NCBI GenBank assembly: GCA_903842575.1
Contig: CAIMMM010000127.1
Location: 1 to 64,000, forward strand
Reading direction: 5' to 3'
DNA from: an uncultured Bacteroidota bacterium
GTDB taxonomy: Bacteria > Bacteroidota > Bacteroidia > Flavobacteriales > Flavobacteriaceae
Length of the DNA stretch: 64,000 nt
This document shows positions 9,618 through 16,406 of this stretch, piece by piece; the first letter of the stretch is position 1, and the number at the start of each line of letters is the position of its first letter. Below the pieces are notes generated by a model that ran no database searches, was not told the origin of the DNA, and was given only the letters and a program-made list of their open reading frames with translations. Position numbers and translations under genes: made by a program.

Positions 9618-9625
9618 CAAAGATA
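9618..9625 (-). promoter_or_regulatory. Putative -10 of the tolC operon
   Basis: The minus strand reads TATCTTTG, matching the Bacteroidota TAnnTTTG box, 23 bases before the tolC ATG. No TTG lies at the expected -33 distance, so this rests on the -10 alone. Confidence 0.45.
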
Positions 9626-9711
9626 AGTATTGAAAAGGATTTACTTTAAACTCTGTCGAATTAGACTGTAATTTTTTAATAATGTTACACACAATTTAAG
9701 AAAATTACAAG

Positions 9712-9719
9712 TATTTTTG
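9712..9719 (+). promoter_or_regulatory. Putative -10 of the DUF4403 gene
   Basis: TATTTTTG matches TAnnTTTG, 26 bases before the ATG at 9746. No clear -33 TTG is present. Confidence 0.45.
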
Positions 9720-9745
9720 CAGCAAAAATTTATTCTTCCTAATTT

Positions 9746-11137
9746 ATGTATCCAAAAGTTTCAAGTATTCTAATTATTAGCATAGCTTTTATATTAAGCA
9801 GTTGTTCTACAACTCAAAAAATAAATTCACTAAAACCCATACCTTCCGATGATGCGCCAATGGTATATAAAACGGAGACTTCTTTTGTAAACATGCCTTT
9901 GGAAATTTCACTACAAGAAATTGAAAATCAATTGAACAAATCCCTGAACGGACAAATTTATGATGATTCTAATTTGGAGGATGATAAAACGGAAATGAAA
10001 ATTTGGAAAACGGCTCCCATTCAACTGATAGAAAAGGACGGGAAAATTCAAACTGTTTTGTCTCTAAAAATATGGTCGAAATTTAAATACGGCACCGATT
10101 TCCTAGGATTGAATGACACCAAAGAAATTAATTTGAATGGCGTTTTTATGCTATCGAGTACTGTTAAATTATCCAATTGGAAAATGAATACCGTTTCGAA
10201 GATTGAAAGTTTTGAATGGACCGAAAGCCCGACCATTTTAGTAGCTGGAAAATATATTCCCATAACTTATATTATTAATCCAACGCTTTCTATTTTTAAA
10301 TCAAAAATGGCTAAGAAAATAGATGATGCTATTGAAGCCTCCTGTGATTTCAAACCTTATGTGTTGGATGTTTTGGATAAAATGAGCATGCCTTTTTTAA
10401 CCAGCGAACAATATCAAACCTGGTTTAAGCTAATCCCAATTGAAGTTTATGTTACGGATGCTGTGCTAGCTAAAACTAAAATCAGTATGGATTTGGGTTT
10501 GAAATGCAATATGCAAACGATGGTAGGATTAAAACCCAAAAACACTTTTGAAAGAGAAGCGGTTACTTTCAAACCGGTTACTAAAATCCCAAATCAATTT
10601 ACTGCGAATGTTGCTGCTATTTCTACCTATGAAAGTGCTTCGAGAATACTGACAACCAATTTTCAAGGAAAGGAATTTGGATCGGGAAGCAGAAAAATAG
10701 TTGTTCAAAAAGTGGATTTATGGCAAAAAGACGGCAAAATTATCATTGCACTTGACATGACAGGAACGATTGAAGGCACTATTTATCTATCGGGGATTCC
10801 AAATTATAATACCCTCACGAAAGAAATTTATTTTGACCAAATGGATTATGTTTTAGACAGTAAAGGCATTCTAACACGAACTGCCAATTGGTTAATGCAA
10901 GGCACTATTTTAAAGAAAATACAGGAAAGTTGTCGCTATTCCATTAAAGAAAATCTGGATGAAGGCAAGAAAAGCATGCTTCCTTATTTGAATAATTATT
11001 CTCCTATGAAAGGCGTTTTCGTTAACGGAACAATGAATGATTTTGAGTTTAAAAAAGTAGAAATCACCAACAAAGCCATCATTGCTTTTATTACGACTAC
11101 TGGAAAAATGAGTGTGAAGATTGATGGAATGGAGTAA
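9746..11137 (+). CDS. DUF4403 family lipoprotein
   Basis: The 463-residue protein begins with a lipoprotein signal peptide ending in LSSC, with C20 as the lipidated residue. The mature chain has the alternating beta/helix pattern of the DUF4403 family: an N-terminal SxxNMPLEISLQEIENQLN segment and a C-terminal half with NPTLSIFKSKMAKKIDDAIE and late amphipathic strands. These suggest a pair of lipid-binding-like (BPI/SMP-type) modules, but that is structural inference. Two DUF4403 modules per chain is the usual arrangement. It is probably on the periplasmic face of a membrane. It is a single-gene unit, convergent with the next gene, whose stop lies 6 bases away. Function is unknown. Confidence 0.85.
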   Translation: MYPKVSSILIISIAFILSSCSTTQKINSLKPIPSDDAPMVYKTETSFVNMPLEISLQEIENQLNKSLNGQIYDDSNLEDDKTEMKIWKTAPIQLIEKDGKIQTVLSLKIWSKFKYGTDFLGLNDTKEINLNGVFMLSSTVKLSNWKMNTVSKIESFEWTESPTILVAGKYIPITYIINPTLSIFKSKMAKKIDDAIEASCDFKPYVLDVLDKMSMPFLTSEQYQTWFKLIPIEVYVTDAVLAKTKISMDLGLKCNMQTMVGLKPKNTFEREAVTFKPVTKIPNQFTANVAAISTYESASRILTTNFQGKEFGSGSRKIVVQKVDLWQKDGKIIIALDMTGTIEGTIYLSGIPNYNTLTKEIYFDQMDYVLDSKGILTRTANWLMQGTILKKIQESCRYSIKENLDEGKKSMLPYLNNYSPMKGVFVNGTMNDFEFKKVEITNKAIIAFITTTGKMSVKIDGME

Positions 11138-11143
11138 GATAAA

Positions 11144-11401
11144 TTACTTCTTCTTGTAATACATTCTGTAAATAAAAAAGCCTACGAAGCCCACAATTAA
11201 ATAGGGAATTGCCATTAAGTAAACAATGCCGTCGTTTACCGCTATAGCTTTATTATTATTCCCTTCGCTTTCCAAAGCCGCTCTACACATGGCACATTGG
11301 GCGTTTGAGGCAATAGGAATCAGGCAATAGGCAATAAGCAATAATATAAGAATATTACATCTTTTGGCTTTTGGCTTTTGGCTTTTGGTCCTAATTAGCA
11401 T
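11144..11401 (-). CDS. Small membrane protein with CxxC at mature N-terminus
   Basis: The 85-residue protein starts at the ATG at 11401 and overlaps the end of the DUF420 gene by 11 bases; a TTG at 11413 would add four residues. It has a hydrophobic signal segment (ILILLLIAYCLIPIASNA), then QCAMCRAALES, which supplies two cysteines (CAMC) just after the likely cleavage site. One more transmembrane helix (YLMAIPYLIVGFVGFFIYRMYY) and a lysine tail follow. The first about 25 codons are built from two heptanucleotide tandem repeats, unlike the rest of the gene, so the true start is uncertain. As last gene of the SCO/DUF420 cluster it may help oxidase assembly or metal handling; that is inference. 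Confidence 0.7.
   Translation of the reverse strand: MLIRTKSQKPKAKRCNILILLLIAYCLIPIASNAQCAMCRAALESEGNNNKAIAVNDGIVYLMAIPYLIVGFVGFFIYRMYYKKK
11323..11343. repeat. Heptanucleotide tandem repeat GGCAATA, 3 copies
   Basis: Two exact GGCAATA units are followed by AGCAATA (one mismatch). They lie in the signal-peptide coding part of the small membrane protein gene. Confidence 0.8.
11361..11388. repeat. Heptanucleotide tandem repeat CTTTTGG, 4 exact copies
   Basis: Four perfect 7-base units lie between the start codon and the hydrophobic segment of the small membrane protein gene. On the coding strand they encode SQKPKAK-type residues. Gain or loss of one unit would shift the frame. Confidence 0.9.
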
Positions 11402-11942
11402 AATAAGGAGCAATCATTAAATACACGACAACACCAGTAACCGCAACATATAACCAAAGTGGAAAAGTAATTCGAGCTAGTTTTTTATGGCGATCAAAAC
11501 TTTGAGATAAAGCTCGGACATAGGTAAACAACACTAGCGGAATGATGATAATTGACAGTACAATATGTGTAATTAAAATGAAAAAATACACATATCTAAT
11601 AAAGCCTTCTCCGCCAAACTTGGTAGAATCAGAACTCATGTGATATGCCACATACATGATTAAAAAAACCACCGAACAAGCAATTGCCGAAGTCATCAAC
11701 AATTCATGACGTTTTCTATTCCCGTTTTTAATGGCAATTACCGCCAAAATTAAAAGGATTGCCGTTAGCCCATTTATGGAAGCATAAATTGGAGGCAGAA
11801 AAGAAAGCGGCTCCACATGAATTCCAAAATCTTTTAGTTTCACATTAAACAAAATGGCAACAACGATTGGAATTAGAATGGAAACAAATAGTATTGGTTT
11901 TTTGAATTTTGCTTCAACGTTTATGTGCTCTGAATTATTCAT
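11391..11942 (-). CDS. DUF420 domain-containing membrane protein
   Basis: This 183-residue inner-membrane protein has about five hydrophobic helices. Conserved-looking histidines include HELLMTSAIACS, YHMSSDSTKFGG, ITHIVLSIIIIP and FDRHKKLARITFPLWLYVAVTG, a pattern seen in DUF420 proteins. In Bacteroidota and Bacillota this family lies beside cytochrome oxidase genes, and a related Bacillus protein (CtaM/YozB type) is needed for oxidase maturation. A maturation role here rests on the neighbouring SCO gene and the subunit III/IV operon upstream. It overlaps the SCO gene by 8 bases and the small downstream gene by 11, showing tight co-transcription. Confidence 0.88.
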   Translation of the reverse strand: MNNSEHINVEAKFKKPILFVSILIPIVVAILFNVKLKDFGIHVEPLSFLPPIYASINGLTAILLILAVIAIKNGNRKRHELLMTSAIACSVVFLIMYVAYHMSSDSTKFGGEGFIRYVYFFILITHIVLSIIIIPLVLFTYVRALSQSFDRHKKLARITFPLWLYVAVTGVVVYLMIAPYYAN

Positions 11943-12618
11943 TTAAAAGTTTTTTAATGTCGGCTGTGATTGTTTTAATTCCTTTTTTCTCTAAACCATC
12001 GTAGTATAATGTTGGATTTCCAAAATCATCTTTTCTACAACGTATGTTTCCTTTTTTATCAATTAAGGCAAAAAGCCCGGAATGTTCAAAACCTCCATTC
12101 ACTTTACTGTTTTCGCCTACATAGAGATTGAAGCCTTTATTAGCAATATCATAAATATATTTTTTATCACCGGTTAAAAAATGCCAATTAGCCGATTTTG
12201 CTCCTAGCTTTTCCGAATGTGTCTTTAAAACTTGCGGCGTGTCTTTTTCGGGATCAATGGAAATAGAAACAATTCCAAAATTTGGATTACCAAAGAATTC
12301 ATTTTGAATGTCAACCATGTTTTTATTCATTATTGGACAAATTGAAGGACAAGAGCTGAAGAAAAATTCAACCACATAAACCTTCCCTTCATAATCTTTG
12401 TTGGAGATAGTTTTATTATTTTGATCGGTCAATTGAAATTTTGGAACTGGACCAACAACCATTAATCCAGTATCTGGATTTTTGTGATTGGAAACAGCAT
12501 CAATTCTATCACCTTGTACTACGGTTCCGTTTTTAATTCGCTCTATTATTCTTGGGATAAAAATAATACCAAAAATCAAAATCACGAATGAAACTCCTAT
12601 GTATGATTTATTTTTCAT
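11935..12618 (-). CDS. SCO1/SenC family copper chaperone for cytochrome c oxidase
   Basis: This protein is anchored by one N-terminal helix (YIGVSFVILIFGIIFIPRI), with a thioredoxin-fold domain outside the cytoplasm. The copper-binding set is complete: C90 and C94 in FFSSCPSICPIM and H179 in FEHSG. It should deliver copper to, or reduce, the CuA site of subunit II (CoxB, encoded at 34545-35732). The length of 227 is typical. The gene upstream ends 13 bases away; the next gene overlaps by 8 bases. There is a clear tie to the terminal oxidase genes on both sides of the window. Confidence 0.94.
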   Translation of the reverse strand: MKNKSYIGVSFVILIFGIIFIPRIIERIKNGTVVQGDRIDAVSNHKNPDTGLMVVGPVPKFQLTDQNNKTISNKDYEGKVYVVEFFFSSCPSICPIMNKNMVDIQNEFFGNPNFGIVSISIDPEKDTPQVLKTHSEKLGAKSANWHFLTGDKKYIYDIANKGFNLYVGENSKVNGGFEHSGLFALIDKKGNIRCRKDDFGNPTLYYDGLEKKGIKTITADIKKLLNE

Positions 12619-12631
12619 TAAAGCTTTGAAA

Positions 12632-13288
12632 TTAAATTTGTCGGTTGGCGTTGTTTCTTTTTAAAGCTAACCGATATTCAGCTAAAATAATCTTCACATC
12701 ATCGGTCATTTCATTGTACAATTCGCCAGCTAGTGAAGTATTGTATCCCTCTTTATATTCGGGTTTTCCCTGTACACTTCTCCCTTTTCTACCACGAAGA
12801 TTTCGTTTCTTATCAATGATATAAACATTGGGTGTTCCCAATTTGGAATCCAGTTTTCCCAATAGTTTCATTGAATTAAAATACGCTTGAATTTCATTAG
12901 GTGGACCAAAAACAAAATGATAACCCGAAAGATCATTCAAACCGCTTAGTTCTTTTAAAACCTCTTTGGCTTGGTCTTGTGTTCCTTCTGGAGCTATAAA
13001 AACCATTTGGAAATCTTTAAATTCTCGGTTTCTATTGTATATTTTTTGATTGAGTGTGAAGTAGTTGCCTTTGTTTTTTAGCATTTCACTTCCGGCAAAA
13101 CCAAGTATTGTTATTTTTTTATTTAATGTAACTTTTTCTCCATTCAATGATGCCCAATTAGTATGAACATCAGGAATTGTAGCTGTAATTGTTGGTAATG
13201 TAATAAAGCTATTCACACCCGAAGCGAAAAATAGATAAGCAACAATTGGCAAAACAAATAATACGAAGAGAACAATATTTTTTTTCAT
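12632..13288 (-). CDS. SCO-like thioredoxin-fold membrane protein lacking the copper cysteines
   Basis: The 218-residue protein has an N-terminal membrane anchor (IVLFVLFVLPIVAYLFFASG). A domain with thioredoxin-like order follows: a GEKVTLNKKITILGFAGSE strand where redox proteins have FWASWC, a YHFVFGPPNEIQAYF loop, then TPNVYIIDKKRNLRGRKG, close to the SCO/AlkC-type VYIIDKKGxIRGRxG. The chain contains no cysteine at all, so it cannot bind copper as SCO does or carry out dithiol exchange. The C-terminus ends in a basic helix (EYRLALKRNNANRQ). It is first gene of a four-gene unit with SCO and DUF420, so an oxidase-assembly role is likely but unproved. A promoter lies at 13312-13343. Confidence 0.75.
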   Translation of the reverse strand: MKKNIVLFVLFVLPIVAYLFFASGVNSFITLPTITATIPDVHTNWASLNGEKVTLNKKITILGFAGSEMLKNKGNYFTLNQKIYNRNREFKDFQMVFIAPEGTQDQAKEVLKELSGLNDLSGYHFVFGPPNEIQAYFNSMKLLGKLDSKLGTPNVYIIDKKRNLRGRKGRSVQGKPEYKEGYNTSLAGELYNEMTDDVKIILAEYRLALKRNNANRQI

Positions 13289-13311
13289 GTGATCCCAAAA
13301 AATTAATAGTA

Positions 13312-13343
13312 CAAAAATAAAAAAACCCGTCTCGTTATCACAA
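13312..13343 (-). promoter_or_regulatory. Promoter of the SCO-like/SCO/DUF420 unit, nested in a terminator
   Basis: The minus strand has TTG (13341-13343), a 21-base spacer and TATTTTTG (13312-13319), a full match to TTG-N17-23-TAnnTTTG. The TTG lies inside the terminator hairpin of the upstream oxidase genes. The start codon is 24 bases downstream of the -10. Confidence 0.65.
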
Positions 13344-13352
13344 CAAGACGGG
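13318..13352 (-). terminator. Intrinsic terminator of the ctaB-cox3-cox3-cox4 operon
   Basis: On the minus strand, CCCGTCT pairs with AGACGGG, with an inner GTT/AAC pairing, followed by TTTTTTT. It lies 24 bases after the subunit IV stop codon. Confidence 0.85.
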
Positions 13353-13375
13353 ATTTATTTTGAATTAATATAGTG

Positions 13376-13726
13376 TTAAAAATTCCACTTGATCGTAGCA
13401 TTTTTAAATACCTCATAAACATAATCGGCTTCTACCAAAAGGATAAATAGCAAATACAAAAGCAAGAAAATAACCGTTCCAACAACAGCCCATCTCAAAC
13501 TGCTTTTTTCGCCTTCCATGTGCATAAATGCCCAAACAATGTAATATGCTTTATATAATGTTAGTGTGATGAAAACCCAATTTAATAAATTCATGCTCAA
13601 AAAATTGTTCATGTATAAAAAGTCAGGTCTAGTTATCCCTAAGTAAACTTCTACAGTTGTTACTACTGACAAAAGCGCAAATACTAACCAAATTCTTCGT
13701 GTGTTTGAAACGTGTTCGTGTGACAT
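13376..13726 (-). CDS. Cytochrome c oxidase subunit IV family protein
   Basis: The 116-residue protein has three transmembrane helices (about 10-30, 45-70 and 78-102), in the pattern of prokaryotic COX4/CyoD subunits. The conserved-looking middle contains LTLYKAYYIVWAFMHMEGEKSSLRWAV. It starts with a histidine-bearing cytosolic tail (MSHEHVSNTRR). It is the last gene of the ctaB-cox3-cox3-cox4 operon, 21 bases after subunit III, and is followed by a terminator. It stabilises the core of the heme-copper oxidase in known systems. It would pair with CoxA and CoxB, encoded 19 kb away. Confidence 0.9.
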   Translation of the reverse strand: MSHEHVSNTRRIWLVFALLSVVTTVEVYLGITRPDFLYMNNFLSMNLLNWVFITLTLYKAYYIVWAFMHMEGEKSSLRWAVVGTVIFLLLYLLFILLVEADYVYEVFKNATIKWNF

Positions 13727-13747
13727 AATAAAAATCTTTACAAATAA

Positions 13748-14776
13748 TTAAACTAAATAGAAGAATGTAAATACAAATACCCAAACTAAATCGACAAAGT
13801 GCCAATAAAGCCCCACTTTTTCTACCATTTGATAGCTTCTTCTTTTTTCATAGGTTCCTAAAAGAACATTGAAAAAGATAATAATATTGATAATTACCCC
13901 AGAGAAAACGTGAAAACCGTGGAATCCTGTGATAAAGAAAAAGAAATCAGCAAACAATTTACTTCCGTATTCGTTTCTTTTCAAATTAGCCCCTTCCACA
14001 ACTATTTTTGCATTAGAAACCATAATATCCGATTCGACTCTTGTTAAAATTTCTCTGCGTTTGTTATGATTTAAACCAGGCTGCAATTTGGAATTGGCTT
14101 GATCTTCTTTGGTATCTCTATAAATTTTTTCGGTTTTTATCAATAATTCCGGATGTGCTTTATAACCAGCTTGTACTTCGGCAACAGAAAAGGAAGGAAG
14201 TGCTTCCCCGTCCATAAACCATCTTCCATTACTTCTTTTTAATTGCTCTCTTTCTTCAGGTAAAACAACAGCAAAATCTTCCAACTTTACTCTTTCTCCT
14301 TTATCATTGACAAATTGAATGATGCTTCCTCCTTTGGTTTCAACAGCTCCATATTCCCCTTTGATAAAATTTTTCCATTCCCAAGCTTGTGAACCAACGA
14401 ATATCATACCCCCGAAAATGGTTAATAGCATATAAAACGCTACCGTTTTCTGTTTCATTTGATGTCCTGCATCAACTGCCAACACCATTGTTACAGAAGA
14501 AAAAATTAATATAAAGGTCATAAATGCCACATAATACATTGGTGCTGGAACACCATGTAAAAACGGAAAGTGCGTAAACACCTCGTCGGCAATTGGCCAA
14601 TTATCAATAAATTTAAATCTTGAAAATCCATATGCCGCAAGGAATCCGGAGAATGTTAAAGCATCTGACACGATGAAAAACCACATCATCAATTTGCCAT
14701 AATTTGCTCCCATTGGTTCGTTTCCTCCGCCCCAAGTTTTTTCGCCTGTATTTGTATTTGTAACTGTCGCTCCCAT
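13748..14776 (-). CDS. Cytochrome c oxidase subunit III, long form with soluble insert
   Basis: This is an integral membrane subunit of the heme-copper oxidase that does not carry redox metals. Typical segments are WFFIVSDALTFSGFLAAYGF, a middle AWEWKNFI motif and the C-terminal FFFITGFHGFHVFSG and LYWHFVDLVWVFVFTFFYL. The 342 residues are long for the family. About 115 charged residues (about 125-245, such as LPEEREQLKRSNGRWFMDG) are inserted between transmembrane segments and must fold outside the bilayer. It lies 44 bases downstream of a second, short subunit III gene. From memory, related Bacteroidota oxidases carry similar inserts, but the role is unknown. Confidence 0.92.
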   Translation of the reverse strand: MGATVTNTNTGEKTWGGGNEPMGANYGKLMMWFFIVSDALTFSGFLAAYGFSRFKFIDNWPIADEVFTHFPFLHGVPAPMYYVAFMTFILIFSSVTMVLAVDAGHQMKQKTVAFYMLLTIFGGMIFVGSQAWEWKNFIKGEYGAVETKGGSIIQFVNDKGERVKLEDFAVVLPEEREQLKRSNGRWFMDGEALPSFSVAEVQAGYKAHPELLIKTEKIYRDTKEDQANSKLQPGLNHNKRREILTRVESDIMVSNAKIVVEGANLKRNEYGSKLFADFFFFITGFHGFHVFSGVIINIIIFFNVLLGTYEKRRSYQMVEKVGLYWHFVDLVWVFVFTFFYLV

Positions 14777-14820
14777 AAAAAGTTATTCGTTAAAAAGTTC
14801 CCAAATTTAGATTTTTTTTC

Positions 14821-15402
14821 TTATTTAAAGAAATATAAAAATAAAAACAAATACACCCATAAGAAATCTAGAAAGTGCCAGTACATCGCACCAAGCTCAA
14901 TTCCAAGTGTTTGACTTGCATTGTATTTTTGTTTAAAATGATTATAAATTATGATTAAAAGAGAAATTAATCCTCCCAAAAGATGCACTAAGTGTACAAC
15001 GGTCACCACATATAAAAAAGTTGTAGTAATATTACTTTCAGCACCTGTGAAATAATAACCGTTTTGAACGATTTGATTAAAACCTATAAACTGTAGCATT
15101 ACAAATAAAATTCCAAGACCTAATGTCAATAAAAGATAATTTGATGTGGCTTTTCTGTTGTCTTTTTGAATGGCTTTTTTTGCCAAATAAAAAGTAATGC
15201 TACACAAAATAATAGTAGCCGTACTAAAGAAAAAGGCGATTGGCATATGAAAATCTTTCAACCAATCTTCTCTCGATTTACTCACTACAAAGGCACTTGT
15301 TAATCCAGCAAACATCATTGTCATACTCATCATGGCGAACCACAATAGTAATTTGTATGACCTTGCTGATCGGGCTTTATGTTCTTCGGCGGTCATTGTC
15401 AT
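14821..15402 (-). CDS. Cytochrome c oxidase subunit III, short form
   Basis: The 193-residue protein has five transmembrane helices. The family C-terminus is intact (VTVVHLVHLLGGL and GAMYWHFLDFLWVYLFLFLYFF). The N-terminal SYKLLLWFAMMSMTMMFAGLTSAFVVSKSREDWL is like the CyoC/CtaE first helix pair. It lies 6 bases downstream of ctaB and 44 upstream of the longer subunit III gene, so both forms come from one transcript. Two consecutive subunit III genes suggest a split or paired subunit, as in related Bacteroidota oxidases; which of the two occupies the canonical site cannot be told from sequence alone. Confidence 0.93.
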   Translation of the reverse strand: MTMTAEEHKARSARSYKLLLWFAMMSMTMMFAGLTSAFVVSKSREDWLKDFHMPIAFFFSTATIILCSITFYLAKKAIQKDNRKATSNYLLLTLGLGILFVMLQFIGFNQIVQNGYYFTGAESNITTTFLYVVTVVHLVHLLGGLISLLIIIYNHFKQKYNASQTLGIELGAMYWHFLDFLWVYLFLFLYFFK

Positions 15403-15408
15403 AATAAT

Positions 15409-16311
15409 TTATCTTAAAAATTTATCTAAAATATACACTAATTGTAATAAGGAGATGTAAGAAACACTAGCCAACATCAAGATTTTTGCAGCTTTTGACG
15501 TACGCAATTGGTACAGCTTCACCGCATAATATATGATTCCAATTCCAAGCAAAAATACAATTCCTGCAGCAATTGGCGTTAAAAATAATTTTCCGGTGTA
15601 TCCAAATGCTGGCAACAAAGATGCAACTAATAACCAAACCGAATATAAAATAGTTTGTAAAGCAGTTGACGTATCTTTTTTTCCTGTTGGCAGCATGAAA
15701 AAACCAGCTTTTGCATAGTCATCATATAAAAACCACCCGATGGCCCAAAAGTGAGGAAATTGCCAAAAGAACTGTATTAAAAATAACGTTCCCGCCTCAA
15801 TACCAAAATTATTGGTAGCAGCAACCCAACCCAACATAAACGGAATCGCGCCTGGAAAAGCTCCAACAAAAACCGAAAGCGGCGTTACTGTTTTTAAAGG
15901 TGTATAGATGCTTGTGTATAAAAAAATAGAAATCGCGCCAAACATGGCCGATTTCGGATTGATTAAATACAATAAAACCAAACCAACAATGGTGAGTAAA
16001 CTTGCAATAAACAAAGCGTGATTGGGTGACATTCTTCCCGAAGCCACTGGACGGTTTTTAGTTCGGTCCATCAAAGCATCAAGGTCTTTTTCTATCACTT
16101 GATTGAACGCATTGGAAGCGCCAACCATACAATAACCACCAACCGCCAACATTAATAAGGTTAAAACATTAAGAGAATGAAAATCAGCTACCCCAAGAAG
16201 ATATCCTGCAAGGGAAGAGAAAACAACACTGATTGCTAAACCAGCTTTAGTGATTTCTTTGAAATCGATAAAAATAGATTTTATAGAAAGTGGTGTTGTA
16301 ATAGTGTTCAT
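15409..16311 (-). CDS. ctaB: Protoheme IX farnesyltransferase (heme O synthase)
   Basis: The enzyme adds a farnesyl group to heme b to make heme O, the precursor of heme A for aa3 oxidases. It is a nine-helix UbiA-superfamily membrane enzyme. Both prenyl-diphosphate-binding motifs are present: NQVIEKDLDALMDRTKNRP and the second Asp-rich loop YDDYAKAGFFMLP. I use the ATG at 16311 (300 residues). A longer frame would need a TTG at 16332, but that codon lies directly at the -10 box (16330-16337), upstream of the expected transcription start. It is the first gene of the operon with subunits III, III and IV. Confidence 0.95.
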   Translation of the reverse strand: MNTITTPLSIKSIFIDFKEITKAGLAISVVFSSLAGYLLGVADFHSLNVLTLLMLAVGGYCMVGASNAFNQVIEKDLDALMDRTKNRPVASGRMSPNHALFIASLLTIVGLVLLYLINPKSAMFGAISIFLYTSIYTPLKTVTPLSVFVGAFPGAIPFMLGWVAATNNFGIEAGTLFLIQFFWQFPHFWAIGWFLYDDYAKAGFFMLPTGKKDTSTALQTILYSVWLLVASLLPAFGYTGKLFLTPIAAGIVFLLGIGIIYYAVKLYQLRTSKAAKILMLASVSYISLLQLVYILDKFLR

Positions 16312-16329
16312 CAATAGTTTTAACTGGCG

Positions 16330-16360
16330 CAAAGGTACTTTATAGAAAGTGATTTGACAA
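16330..16360 (-). promoter_or_regulatory. Promoter of the ctaB-cox3-cox3-cox4 operon
   Basis: The minus strand has TTG (16358-16360), a 20-base spacer and TACCTTTG (16330-16337). The -10 lies 18 bases before the ctaB ATG, giving a very short leader. Confidence 0.7.
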
Positions 16361-16406
16361 AAAAGATTTGATAAATAAACCGAAAAAAAGTGCTCTTTAT
16401 ATATTC

